64,000 nucleotides of DNA from Carposina sasakii (GCA_014607495.2 CP053160.1:6634001-6698000); one strand, 5' to 3'; positions 21,928 through 31,417 are shown, counted from the first letter of the stretch. The notes: generated by a model not told the origin, from the letters alone. Numbers and translations: made by a program.

Positions 21928-24773
21928 AGCACAAGTTAGCACATATTTTGTTTTTTTGAAATGAGTGCATTTTGACCGTTATTTTGACGCTTTTATGTTC
22001 CAAAATTTTATTTCTGCAATTTCTCGACAACGCATTGACTTATCGAAGTGGGGATTTCGGCGTTCTGCAGCACAAACCTAGCACAAGTTGTGGTATTTTT
22101 TGGAACTTCGTACGAACAAAATTTTTTTTTAAAAATTTTGTTTTTTCATTTTTAGAAAAAATTGCACATTTATTCTCGTTATTCTAACGTAGATATAGAA
22201 GACTAGCCTAGCACAAGTTAGCACATATTTTGTTTTTTTGAAATGAGTGCATTTTGACCGTTATTTTGACGCTTTTATGTTCCAAAATTTTATTTCTGCA
22301 ATTTCTCGACAACGCATTGACTTATCGAAGTGGGGATTTCGGCGTTCTGCAGCACAAACCTAGCACAAGTTGTGGTATTTTTTGGAACTTCGTACGAACA
22401 AAAATTTTTTTTAAAAAATTTTGTTTTTTCATTTTTAGAAAAAATTGCACATTTATTCTCGTTATTCTAACGTAGATATAGAAGACTAGCCTAGCACAAG
22501 TTAGCACATATTTTGTTTTTTTGAAATGAGTGCATTTTGACCGTTATTTTGACGCTTTTATGTTCCAAAATTTTATTTCTGCAATTTCTCGACAACGCAT
22601 TGACTTATCGAAGTGGGGATTTCGGCGTTCTGCAGCACAAACCTAGCACAAGTTGTGGTATTTTTTGGAACTTCGTACGAACAAAAATTTTTTTTAAAAA
22701 ATTTTGTTTTTTCATTTTTAGAAAAAATTGCACATTTATTCTCGTTATTCGAACGTAGATATAGAAGACTAGCCTAGCACAAGTTAGCACATATTTTGTT
22801 TTTTTGAAATGAGTGCATTTTGACCGTTATTTTGACGCTTTTATGTTCCAAAATTTTATTTCTGCAATTTCTCGACAACGCATTGACTTATCGAAGTGGG
22901 GATTTCGGCGTTCTGCAGCACAAACCTAGCACAAGTTGTGGTATTTTTTGGAACTTCGTACGAACAAAAATTTTTTTTTAAAAATTTTGTTTTTTCATTT
23001 TTAGAAAAAATTGCACATTTATTCTCGTTATTCTAACGTAGATATAGAAGACTAGCCTAGCACAAGTTAGCACATATTTTGTTTTTTTGAAATGAGTGCA
23101 TTTTGACCGTTATTTTGACGCTTTTATGTTCCAAAATTTTATTTCTGCAATTTCTCGACAACGCATTGACTTATTGAAGTGGGGATTTCGGCGTTCTGCA
23201 GCACAAACCTAGCACAAGTTGTGGTATTTTTTGGAACTTCGTACGAACAAAAATTTTTTTTAAAAAATTTTGTTTTTTCATTTTTAGAAAAAATTGCACA
23301 TTTATTCTCGTTATTCGAACGTAGATATAGAAGACTAGCCTAGCACAAGTTAGCACATATTTTGTTTTTTTGAAATGAGTGCATTTTGACCGTTATTTTG
23401 ACGCTTTTATGTTCCAAAATTTTATTTCTGCAATTTCTCGACAACGCATTGACTTATCGAAGTGGGGATTTCGGCGTTCTGCAGCACAAACCTAGCACAA
23501 GTTGTGGTATTTTTTGGAACTTCGTACGAACAAAAATTTTTTTTTAAAAATTTTGTTTTTTCATTTTTAGAAAAAATTGCACATTTATTCTCGTTATTCT
23601 AACGTAGATATAGAAGACTAGCCTAGCACAAGTTAGCACATATTTTGTTTTTTTGAAATGAGTGCATTTTGACCGTTATTTTGACGCTTTTATGTTCCAA
23701 AATTTTATTTCTGCAATTTCTCGACAACGCATTGACTTATCGAAGTGGGGATTTCGGCGTTCTGCAGCACAAACCTAGCACAAGTTGTGGTATTTTTTGG
23801 AACTTCGTACGAACAAAAATTTTTTTAAAAAAATTTTGTTTTTTCATTTTTAGAAAAAATTGCGCATTTATTCTCGTTATTCGAACGTAGATATAGAAGA
23901 CTAGCCTAGCACAAGTTAGCACATATTTTGTTTTTTTGAAATGAGTGCATTTTGACCGTTATTTTGACGCTTTTATGTTCCAAAATTTTATTTCTGCAAT
24001 TTCTCGACAACGCATTGACTTATCGAAGTGGGGATTTCGGCGTTCTGCAGCACAAACCTAGCACAAGTTGTGGTATTTTTTGGAACTTCGTACGAACAAA
24101 AATTTTTTTTAAAAAATTTTGTTTTTTCATTTTTAGAAAAAATTGCACATTTAGTCTCGTTATTCTAACGTAGATATAGAAGACTAGCCTAGCACAAGTT
24201 AGCACATATTTTGTTTTTTTGAAATGAGTGCATTTTGACCGTTATTTTGACGCTTTTATGTTCCAAAATTTTATTTCTGCAATTTCTCGACAACGCATTG
24301 ACTTATCGAAGTGGGGATTTCGGCGTTCTGCAGCACAAACCTAGCACAAGTTGTGGTATTTTTTGGAACTTCGTACGAACAAAAATTTTTTTTAAAAAAT
24401 TTTGTTTTTTCATTTTTAGAAAAAATTGCACATTTATTCTCGTTATTCTAACGTAGATATAGAAGACTAGCCTAGCACAAGTTAGCACATATTTTGTTTT
24501 TTTGAAATGAGTGCATTTTGACCGTTATTTTGACGCTTTTATGTTCCAAAATTTTATTTCTGCAATTTCTCGACAACGCATTGACTTATTGAAGTGGGGA
24601 TTTCGGCGTTCTGCAGCACAAACCTAGCACAAGTTGTGGTATTTTTTGGAACTTCGTACGAACAAAAATTTTTTTAAAAAAATTTTGTTTTTTCATTTTT
24701 AGAAAAAATTGCACATTTATTCTCGTTATTCGAACGTAGTTTTAGAAGACTAGCCTAGCACAAGTTAGCACAT
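21928..24773 (-). repeat. Right array, about 10 units of 283 bp, inverted
   Basis: The same unit in reverse orientation. From the outside inward the variants are TTCTAAAACTACG (unit 1), GACTAAATG (unit 3), AAATGCGC (unit 4) and CTTCAATAAG (units 1 and 6). Units 3-7 match left-arm units 3-7 in order. Confidence 0.92.
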
Positions 24774-25241
24774 TTTTTGTTTTTTCAAATAAGTGAATTT
24801 AAACCGTTAAAATCGCATATTCATTTTTTAATGTTCAATTTTGTTTTTCTCATAAACCGTCTATGATATTGATTTTTCGTTTGCAGCACATTCTAGCACA
24901 TTTTAATCAGAATCGAAGCAATTTTTTTTTTTCGATTTTGACAAAATGGCGGTGCTGCGATTTTTTTTCAATCGCGATTTTCTGAAAATCTATCAGCGTT
25001 ATCGAAATTTGCTTTACGGCACAGTATAGCACAGCCCTAGCACAAACTTATCCATTTGTTATTTTATCAATTTTACTAAATGGCGGTGCTAGTGATATTT
25101 TTTTTATTTTTCCTGTAACTTTTTAATTTTTTGATATTTTAAAATTTTATTTACGGCACAAGTCAGCACATGCCTAGCACAATCTAGCACAACTATTATT
25201 TTTTTAAATTTCCAAAATGGCGGTGCTAACTTCACACACAT
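24774..25241 (-). repeat. Foldback terminal block, right (468 bp)
   Basis: Reverse complement of the left terminal block, ending CTTCACACACAT at 25241, immediately before the second CACTAACG. Confidence 0.88.
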
Positions 25242-25490
25242 CACTAACGACATGCACGGAAGGAGATGCAGTTGATGTACTCTGACAAAGCCTCACAACA
25301 AACAGCGCTTGTTTTATATGACTCAATGCCAGCATAAAATCCAGTATAGCAACTGATGTACTGAACTGTAATGGTTGCAATATACTCTGTGCCAAGTTCC
25401 TTAAACTGAAAAAGTAAATTTGGAAATAATAACGATTCCTTGAAATCTCTGAATTGATTGATCGTTATCATATCGTGAGCCATGTCGTTT
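25242..25490 (+). repeat. Family G repeat, right part, with an exon-like segment on the minus strand
   Basis: ACATGCACGGAAGGAGATGC and TGATGTACTCTGACAAAGCC continue the G alignment to 13720-13770. On the minus strand, TTTACTTTTTCAG at about 25408 is a good splice acceptor. The following frame begins ELGTEYIATITVQYISCYTG and is open for about 60 codons to the foldback junction. This could be a captured exon or a chance frame, and I do not recognise the protein. Confidence 0.5.
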
Positions 25491-25671
25491 CAACTAACAT
25501 AACAAGAAAGAGGAAAAATAAAACAAGAGCTCAGGTTTTTCTCTTTCTACATTTTCAAGACATTATGCAATACTAATGTGGTCGATTCCGGCAGTCACAC
25601 ACTTAAACCTAAATTTAAGAAAAACCACGCCTAAGATATTTTACTTTAAAAAAGGAACATCATGACATCAT

Positions 25672-26021
25672 TTGCACGTAAGCGTAGACGTACACGTACC
25701 TCTGAGTTTAATGTATAGAACTGTCACCACTTGACGTCTATGCTTACATCTACGCATACGCATCCGGTCTGCTCGTGCCTATACAGTTCTATACATTACA
25801 ACTCAGAGGTACGCATACGTCTACGCTTACGTGCACGCACACGCATCCGGTGTGCTCGAGCCTTTAACGTATAGAACTGTCACCGCTTGACGTCTATGCT
25901 TACATCTACGCATACGCATCCGGTCTGCCCGTGCCTATACAGTTCCATACATTACAACTCAGAGGTACGCATACGTCTACGCTTACGTGCACGCACACGC
26001 ATTCGGTGTGCTCGAGCCTTA
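25672..26021. repeat. Palindromic and tandem repeat of CGTAGACGTA-type sequence
   Basis: A block of about 155 bp beginning GTATAGAACTGTCACC (25713) is repeated from about 25869 with few changes. Inside it, GTACACGTACCTCTGAG (about 25690) is inverted as CTCAGAGGTACGCATACG (about 25803 and 25961), so the region is both a tandem duplication and an inverted repeat. TACGCATACG-like words give it unusual CpG density for this window. Confidence 0.7.
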
Positions 26022-26625
26022 AATCACGATCAAACCTATCATTTCTACTTAAAACTATAAAATTGTTGTTTGAATTTTTAATCTTAGTCGCTAAAACTAT
26101 TCTGACCGCACACTTTATCCTAAACCTAAAAAGCTGACACTTGTAAATTTAATAATAATAAGTGTTGCCAGTATATACCGTCAAAAAAAGAAAAGAGTGA
26201 ACGAAAGAGCAAAAATGAATGATAAAAGAAAAAAAAACTTTTTTTCATCCCGAAAGAAAGGTAAAGAAATCTATGGACCATGCGTCCATGTCCATGTCTT
26301 TAGTAAAAAAAATATCAGATTATGGGGGATAGAAATATCTCATAGAAACGGAAACTTTCTAGAAAACATTGGAAACGGGCAGTGGCGTGATTAGGAAACG
26401 GGTCTAATGTTCTTAAAACATCAAAATAAACAAAATAAAACTGGCAGGAGTTCATGTAGGAGTGGATAATCACTGGATAATTTTGTCGTCTTTTTTACCA
26501 TTCTATTCGTTATTATAATAACCTTACGTTTTACAACATATCATGTTCGCTGAAGCGCTGACGATTACAAAAAGACACAAGTATAATTGAAACGCCAACT
26601 TTTAGATGCCTCATAAACTTAAGTA
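26022..26625. other. Intergenic, A-rich, nothing recognised
   Basis: It contains poly-A/AAG-rich tracts near 26180-26260. The 65-codon frame there is low-complexity and not supported. Confidence 0.4.
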
Positions 26626-26750
26626 ATGAGGGATTTTCTGACAACTATTATAAGTTAAAAAATTTTTGTTGAAATCAACTGGATAGATGGCGAGAGCGCA
26701 TCACCTACCCTAATCCCCTCCATTTCACCCCTCAACCAAAGACATCAATA
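26626..26750 (+). repeat. Dispersed repeat family H, plus orientation
   Basis: AATGAGGGATTTTCTGACA, GATGGCGAGAGCGCATCACC and CCCTAATCCCCTCC recur inverted at 28258-28368. Confidence 0.65.
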
Positions 26751-27462
26751 GTTCCTAAGCACTATAGATAGACGAAGCAGACTAGTGTGCTGTACACGTC
26801 CGACTAAAAATCGGTCCGATAGGAAAAACAAAGATATAGCAAATATGTACCTGAGCATTGCTTGCATCTCTGCTAAATTAAAAAAATTAAAGGTATCTAC
26901 ACTCTACTACACAAGGGTTAATAGTTTATAAGTATCTGTAGCATTTAATAACATGGGATGGGATGAAAGACATATACAGGAGTACGGAGAAAGACATAGA
27001 CTACATTCTGTAGTTCACGCATATGAAGTCACGGGCATCAGTAGTCATTCATAAAGTTAAGTTTGTTAAAAAAAATTAAGCAGGTATCATCTCGTATTAA
27101 GATTATATAATCTGATACTATTAACCCCATGTAGCAAAATCCAACTTGTTACTTGCTATGTCTCCTACTCGCATGCTATGCTACACCGTCTTTAGAAAAC
27201 CGACCGTATTATTTATTGTCGGCTGTACACAGTCTGGGTGTGTAGCCAGCTTTAGTCATCAGTGCACAGTCTATTCACGGAACTATTACTATCCCATTGA
27301 GGGATCGCCCACCACCGGGCCCTATACCCTCCGCTGACCCTCGGATCTGCCTACTCATGATCACGAACACAAGACACTACAGTCGCAACGAGAAGCCAGA
27401 TCCAAGCACCTAGCATGCAACCATAAATACATAGCTGCTAATCCGAAAACCAATTAAAATTT

Positions 27463-27507
27463 TAATCGACATATGTTTCGCCAACACCCGTGGCATCATC
27501 AGGATTA
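27463..27507 (-). ncRNA. Hammerhead ribozyme, intact core (HHR1)
   Basis: On the minus strand: TAATC (stem I), CTGATGA, GCCA/TGGC stem II with loop CGGGTGT, GAAA, a two-pair stem III (AC/GT around ATAT), GTC, then GATTA closing stem I. All conserved core bases (CUGANGA, GAAA, GUH) are present. Predicted self-cleavage falls between 27468 and 27467. Spacing is identical to the small-stem-III hammerheads described in Penelope-like elements. Confidence 0.8.
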
Positions 27508-27566
27508 GTTTTCCATGTTAGTTCTATCTACCGAACCAACTAACTAACAACTAAAACCAATGTATT

Positions 27567-27598
27567 GCCACGGGTGTTGGCGAAACATATGTCGATTA
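27567..27598 (+). ncRNA. Hammerhead ribozyme remnant lacking CTGATGA (HHR2)
   Basis: The stem II strand GCCACGGGTGTTGGC, GAAACATATGTC and GATTA are present. The upstream stem I strand and the CTGATGA box were lost at the inversion junction, so it should not cleave alone. Confidence 0.7.
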
Positions 27599-27989
27599 AA
27601 ATTTTAATTGGTTTTCGGATTAGCAGCTATGTATTTATGGTTGCATGCTAGGTGCTTGGATCTGGCTTCTCGTTGCGACTGTAGTGTCTTGTGTTCGTGA
27701 TCATGAGTAGGCAGATCCGAGGGTCAGCGGAGGGTATAGGGCCCGGTGGTGGGCGATCCCTCAATGGAGATTTGAACTTCCGAATAGTGACGCCTGATAC
27801 AATTCAATATTTAACGAAGTGTAGCATCACTAAACAGGCAAAATTATACATCAGACTAACAGAAGCTCAACGTATTGCAAAACAAAACGTGTGGTTTAAC
27901 CAACAATGTAAGTACCACATCTATAAAGGCAATACATTGGTTTTAGTTGTTAGTTAGTTGGTTCGGTAGATAGAACTAACATGGAAAAC

Positions 27990-28034
27990 TAATCCTGATG
28001 ATGCCACGGGTGTTGGCGAAACATGTGTCGATTA
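27990..28034 (+). ncRNA. Hammerhead ribozyme, intact core (HHR3)
   Basis: TAATC, CTGATGA, stem II GCCA/TGGC, GAAAC, loop ATGT, GTC and GATTA are all present, with predicted cleavage after C28029. Stem I can extend: GAAAAC (27984-27989) pairs with GTTTTC (28047-28052) across a 12-nt one-sided loop. Confidence 0.8.
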
Positions 28035-28257
28035 AAATTTTAATTGGTTTTCGGATTAGCAGCTATGTATTTATGGTTGCATGCTAGGTGCTTGGATCTG
28101 GCTTCTCGTTGCGACTGTAGTGTCTTGTGTTCGTGATCATGAGTAGGCAGATCCGAGGGTCAGCGGAGGGTATAGGGCCCGGTGGTGGGCGATCCCTCAA
28201 TGGAGATTTGAACTTCCGAATAGTGACGCCTGATACAATTCAATATTACTATCCTTC

Positions 28258-28368
28258 AAGCTGGGAGAGGTGAGGTGGGGGGGATTAGGGCAGGTGATGC
28301 GCTCACGCCATCTAGTTTAAAATGTTATTTTATTTTGTCAGAAAATCCCTCATTGTACGCTTCTAATG
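28258..28368 (-). repeat. Dispersed repeat family H, minus orientation
   Basis: The reverse complement of the words at 26626-26750. The Penelope-like insertion abuts its left side. Confidence 0.6.
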
Positions 28369-28567
28369 TCAAAAACTTGACCAGTAGAATAGCTTTTTAC
28401 GCATAAACCTAAAGTAAATTGAAAAAAAAAAGTTGAAACGTTAATTTAAATTAAATTTAGCTGCCACCTGTCAGAAAAGTGACTGCCAGAATAGCTTTTG
28501 ACGTGCTTAAACCTAAATTTTTAGGTTTAATTACGTTTAAGAATAAGTTGTGACTGCCGGAATCGAC

Positions 28568-29102
28568 GTTAATGTTTACTTAATAATTGCCCTCATTTAG
28601 AAATAATAATATCCATTTTCGGGAAATTGATAGAATCTTCCCAAGTTTATCTGGACGGCTCTAGCCGGGATATAATAACAACGAAACGAAACTTTCGGAG
28701 GTAAATATTAGTTTTTCGGACAAAGTTTATGGAGATTTGTGAAGATAACAGAATAAATATACTGCGAATAATTTTTCTCCTTAAAAATACGAAGGATTTC
28801 TCCTATTTATCGTTATAAAAAGAGTTGAAATTTTTGTGAAGTTTTTAAGAAATTTGTTTTTCGAAGTTGCTCGAAGTTTGGATAAGGGTCCGGGATAAAT
28901 AAATTAGTTAGTCCATTATGATACCTAGATAAAGAAAGGTAGCGAATAAAGAGTGTGCAAGATTTGTTCCGTGATTTATTCGACACTTGAAAACTCTTTA
29001 TTACCTTGTATTTTATTCAGATACCTCTGTTACTCGGTTAGTAACACACATATTTCAATTTTAAAAATATAAATGTTTACGTACCGTGCTTTAATTTCCG
29101 TG
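28568..29102. other. Intergenic, nothing recognised
   Basis: No supportable exon, RNA or repeat. Confidence 0.4.
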
Positions 29103-29180
29103 ATCCATACATACATAGATATATAATAATCAAGCCTCTTTCCCGAAGGGGTAAGCAGAGATCACGGATCTCCATTTGAG
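29103..29180 (+). repeat. Dispersed repeat, family L
   Basis: Matches 5991-6075: CATACATACAT, CTTTCCCGAAGGGGTAAGC, AGAGATCACGGATCTCCATT. Confidence 0.6.
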
Positions 29181-29689
29181 TGATCCATTTTAAACAAAAC
29201 CCAGGCATATAACCGTTATTTTAAATTAGTAGATTGTCTCCAAAGTATGTACTTCCATACGCGGTAGGTACTTTTGCACGTGTTTGCTATATAAAAATAT
29301 CTCCACGTATACATATCCACACGAACAAATTTGTTAAATAATCCACGTGTGCCTACTAAAAACCTATGGCCGCTTAACCTACCGATGGCTATAATAGATA
29401 TGAGGCGACATCCTATTACCTTTAGTGGTTACAATTTGCTTTTACCGATCAAATGAAAGGACCCATCAAGTGGGTGGTATATCGAAAACCCATTGGAGTA
29501 ATTTAAGGTAGAATTCACCTACTCCGAACACCTGGAATAGGTGAATATATAGAGAATAATACAGTTCGTATCATAATCAAGTTTTCACAATGATATTTAA
29601 TTATGTTTGTCTGATAACTTGAGAGGATATCAGGCGATAAGTTATCAAATTGTCACTGTTTTTTTTACATCTGCTAAGCTGACTTGCTA

Positions 29690-29760
29690 AACGTAGCTGT
29701 AAGATCTCCTTTGTGATCCTGTAGTTCTGGCTTCCTTATTTTGGAACACAGCCATGTTAT
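29690..29760 (-). repeat. Family G fragment
   Basis: GATCTCCTTTGTGATCCTG and AGTTCTGGCTTCCTTATTTT are the complement of the G words at 60868-60915. Confidence 0.6.
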
Positions 29761-29770
29761 TATTTCTAAT

Positions 29771-29955
29771 GCCCGCGACTTCGTCCGCGTGGACTGCAGA
29801 AAGAACTAAATGTCGAAATTATCCGGGATAAAAATATTTTCCCGGGATAAAAAGTAGCCTATGTGTTAATCTAGCTCCGACCGTTTTTACGTGAAAGATT
29901 AACAAACATCCATCCATACTCACAAACTTTCGCGTTTAAAATATTAGTAAGATGT
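29771..29955 (+). repeat. Dispersed repeat, family D
   Basis: GCCCGCGACTTCGTCCGCGT, then CCGGGATAAAAAGTAGCC and ACAAACTTTCGCGTTTAA in order. One of the more complete copies. Confidence 0.75.
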
Positions 29956-31163
29956 ATCCCTAATATCTAAACATATTGATTCGAAGTAACCGAGTTGATT
30001 TCGTGGAGTAAAAAGGTACCTGGGTTTATAAAAAAGTATTACCTATTGCTATGATACTCGTCGATAAACAGCAGTTTATTATTTCTAAATCAAATCAAAT
30101 GAATTGCGTTTATTTATGGATTAGGATTTATATAATTTTTCTAGTTTTAAGTTTGGCTTGAGAAATGTTAATACGTCATTAACTGCTCGGTCACTTTTCT
30201 AATATATAGGTATACAATCTGTCTTATTTCTCCCATTACCCTGGTTTACACGCATAACATTCAGGATAACACTAAAGTGGGTGGGGTTAATAGGCACAGT
30301 GTAGGTATGTCGAAAACCCATCGGGATAATTTGAGGTGAACCGATTCGATGTCACTGAACGATTCAGTCCCACGCTTTGGGACCAATGGGGATAACTATT
30401 TGGATGTAAGCAATTTAGAGCAGAGCTGATAATGGATTTCGTGAGGTTGGAAACTTGATGTCAGGCTATAGACGACTAAAGGGTTAGGTTAGGTTAGGTT
30501 ACCTTTGTTTTGTTGTAGGTCCATGATCAAATAATCTAAAATCTTAATTTTATTATGAAATTCTAAAAGTATACGTGTATAATCTATACTGTGTATATTG
30601 TTTTAATATAGATATAATCACACAGAAATCCTAAAATTACAAAATTTACGAAAATATTTAAACTGCCACATAGAACTCACAATGATATTGCTCTTTACTT
30701 TTTTTCATTGTAAGTAAGTAATTTATTTCTCTTTCACAAAGTCTTACATGTGACATAAATTCGCACTTCTGTACTCGTATTATCTTAGCTTATTTAGCGT
30801 TAAACAATGCAGTCTGGTTGTGAGAGACTGGTGTCTGAACTAGGTAAAAACCGACTTCAAAAAAAGGAGGTGTTTATTCGATTTGACCGTCCACCTACAT
30901 GTAAGTAGGTATATTTTATACTTGTGGTAGCTTACCGTACGTAAGTATGCATTTTAAAAATTGAGAGTGGTGGCTCCTAAAACCCCATTGTACTCGTAGT
31001 AGCGGGAAAATGAAAGCGGTTCCTCTTAGGCCAGGGTGCTGGTTGATATAAGAGGACTGTACGAGTATATGGCGGGTTAGAAATTGCTTCTACCGAACGA
31101 AACGAACGACACGCTTGCAATTCCCTATAGTTATAAAGTTTCCCTATAGTTATAAAATTTGAC
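29956..31163. other. Intergenic with scattered repeat words
   Basis: It holds the TTAGG-type run at 30481-30501 and a short AAACCGACTTCAAAAAAAGG word near 30849, a common lepidopteran repeat tag. No gene was found. Confidence 0.4.
30481..30501 (+). repeat. Short interstitial (TTAGG)n run
   Basis: GGGTTAGGTTAGGTTAGGTTA contains four GGTTA units, the insect telomere repeat. It is too short to be a functional telomere. It may be a chromosomal-break scar or chance. Confidence 0.6.
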
Positions 31164-31417
31164 GGCCGATTGGTGTAGTTGGTAGAGGCCCTGCCTGCGA
31201 CGCCATAGGTCCTGGGTTCGAATCCCGGTAGGTGCAAACATTGATGTGATGAATATCGATGTTTGTTTCCGAGTCATGGATGTTTATATACTTATCTATG
31301 TATTTATATACCGTTGCTTAGTACCCACGACACAAGACCTTAGGGATCTTAGTGTGGGACTAGGTCAATGTGTTGTGAAGTGTGTGAATATTTATTTATT
31401 TATTTATATTTATTTAT
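31164..31417 (+). mobile_element. tRNA-derived SINE, second family, full length
   Basis: The head GGCCGATTGGTGTAGTTGGT contains a box A, and GGGTTCGAATCCCGGTAGGT contains a perfect box B with a closing stem. The body includes GTTTCCGAGTCATGGATG and GGGATCTTAGTGTGGGACT and the tail is TATT-rich (31388-31417). A 21-bp tandem duplication (TCCCTATAGTTATAAA...) lies just upstream. Related copies are at 12991-13190 and 35698-35870. Confidence 0.85.

Larger units (their letters stand above)
15905..25241. mobile_element. 9.3-kb foldback element with tandem-repeat arms
   Basis: The ends are ATGTGTGTGAAGTTAGCACC (from 15905) and its exact complement (to 25241). Each is followed inward by a near-identical block of 468-469 bp and then by head-to-tail 283-bp units, which reverse orientation at 21927/21928 with no spacer. 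The direct repeat CACTAACG lies outside both ends (15897-15904 and 25242-25249). An 8-bp duplication fits hAT, P-like, Mutator-like or Zisupton chemistry, but the ATGTGTG terminus is not diagnostic. There is no internal unique region and no transposase, so it would have to be mobilised in trans. The 61- and 73-codon frames recur only because the units are identical. Drosophila FB and Galileo are the nearest architectural analogues. Confidence 0.9.
27295..28243 (+). mobile_element. Penelope-like/retrozyme-type insertion with hammerhead ribozymes
   Basis: It is flanked by the perfect 11-bp duplication TATTACTATCC (27284-27294 and 28244-28254). The inside holds one unit in minus orientation (27295-27569) and two in plus orientation, with ribozyme cores 436 bp apart. 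The inversion junction shares GCC, a 3-bp microhomology. Units end in ...GGTGGTGGGCGATCCCTCAA. Hammerhead motifs with a two-base-pair stem III are typical of Penelope-like elements and of metazoan retrozymes, and inverted plus tandem terminal repeats are usual for Penelope insertions. No reverse transcriptase or GIY-YIG domain is present, so it is non-autonomous or severely truncated. The 88-codon frame at 27691 is not recognised. Confidence 0.78.
25578..28567. mobile_element. Possible 3-kb composite bounded by inverted GTCGATTCCGGCAGTCAC
   Basis: GTCGATTCCGGCAGTCAC occurs near 25579 and its exact complement near 28550-28567. Both are followed inward by AAACCTAAATTTA-type sequence. TAATGT lies just outside each (2-3 bp away). 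It could be one element filled with later insertions, or two independent copies of the same family (a related end occurs near 52415). Confidence 0.35.

Noticed and set aside
16408..24488. Dozens of 61- and 73-codon frames on both strands
   Set aside because: They recur with the 283-bp period on both strands because the units are nearly identical. They overlap, lack any domain, and change with poly-A length variants. Not genes.
16374..24773. CRISPR array
   Set aside because: Units are 283 bp with no unique spacers, no cas genes are present, and the sequence is eukaryotic.
16374..24773. Ordinary satellite array
   Set aside because: The precise inverted symmetry, unique terminal blocks and 8-bp flanking duplication define a bounded mobile element instead.
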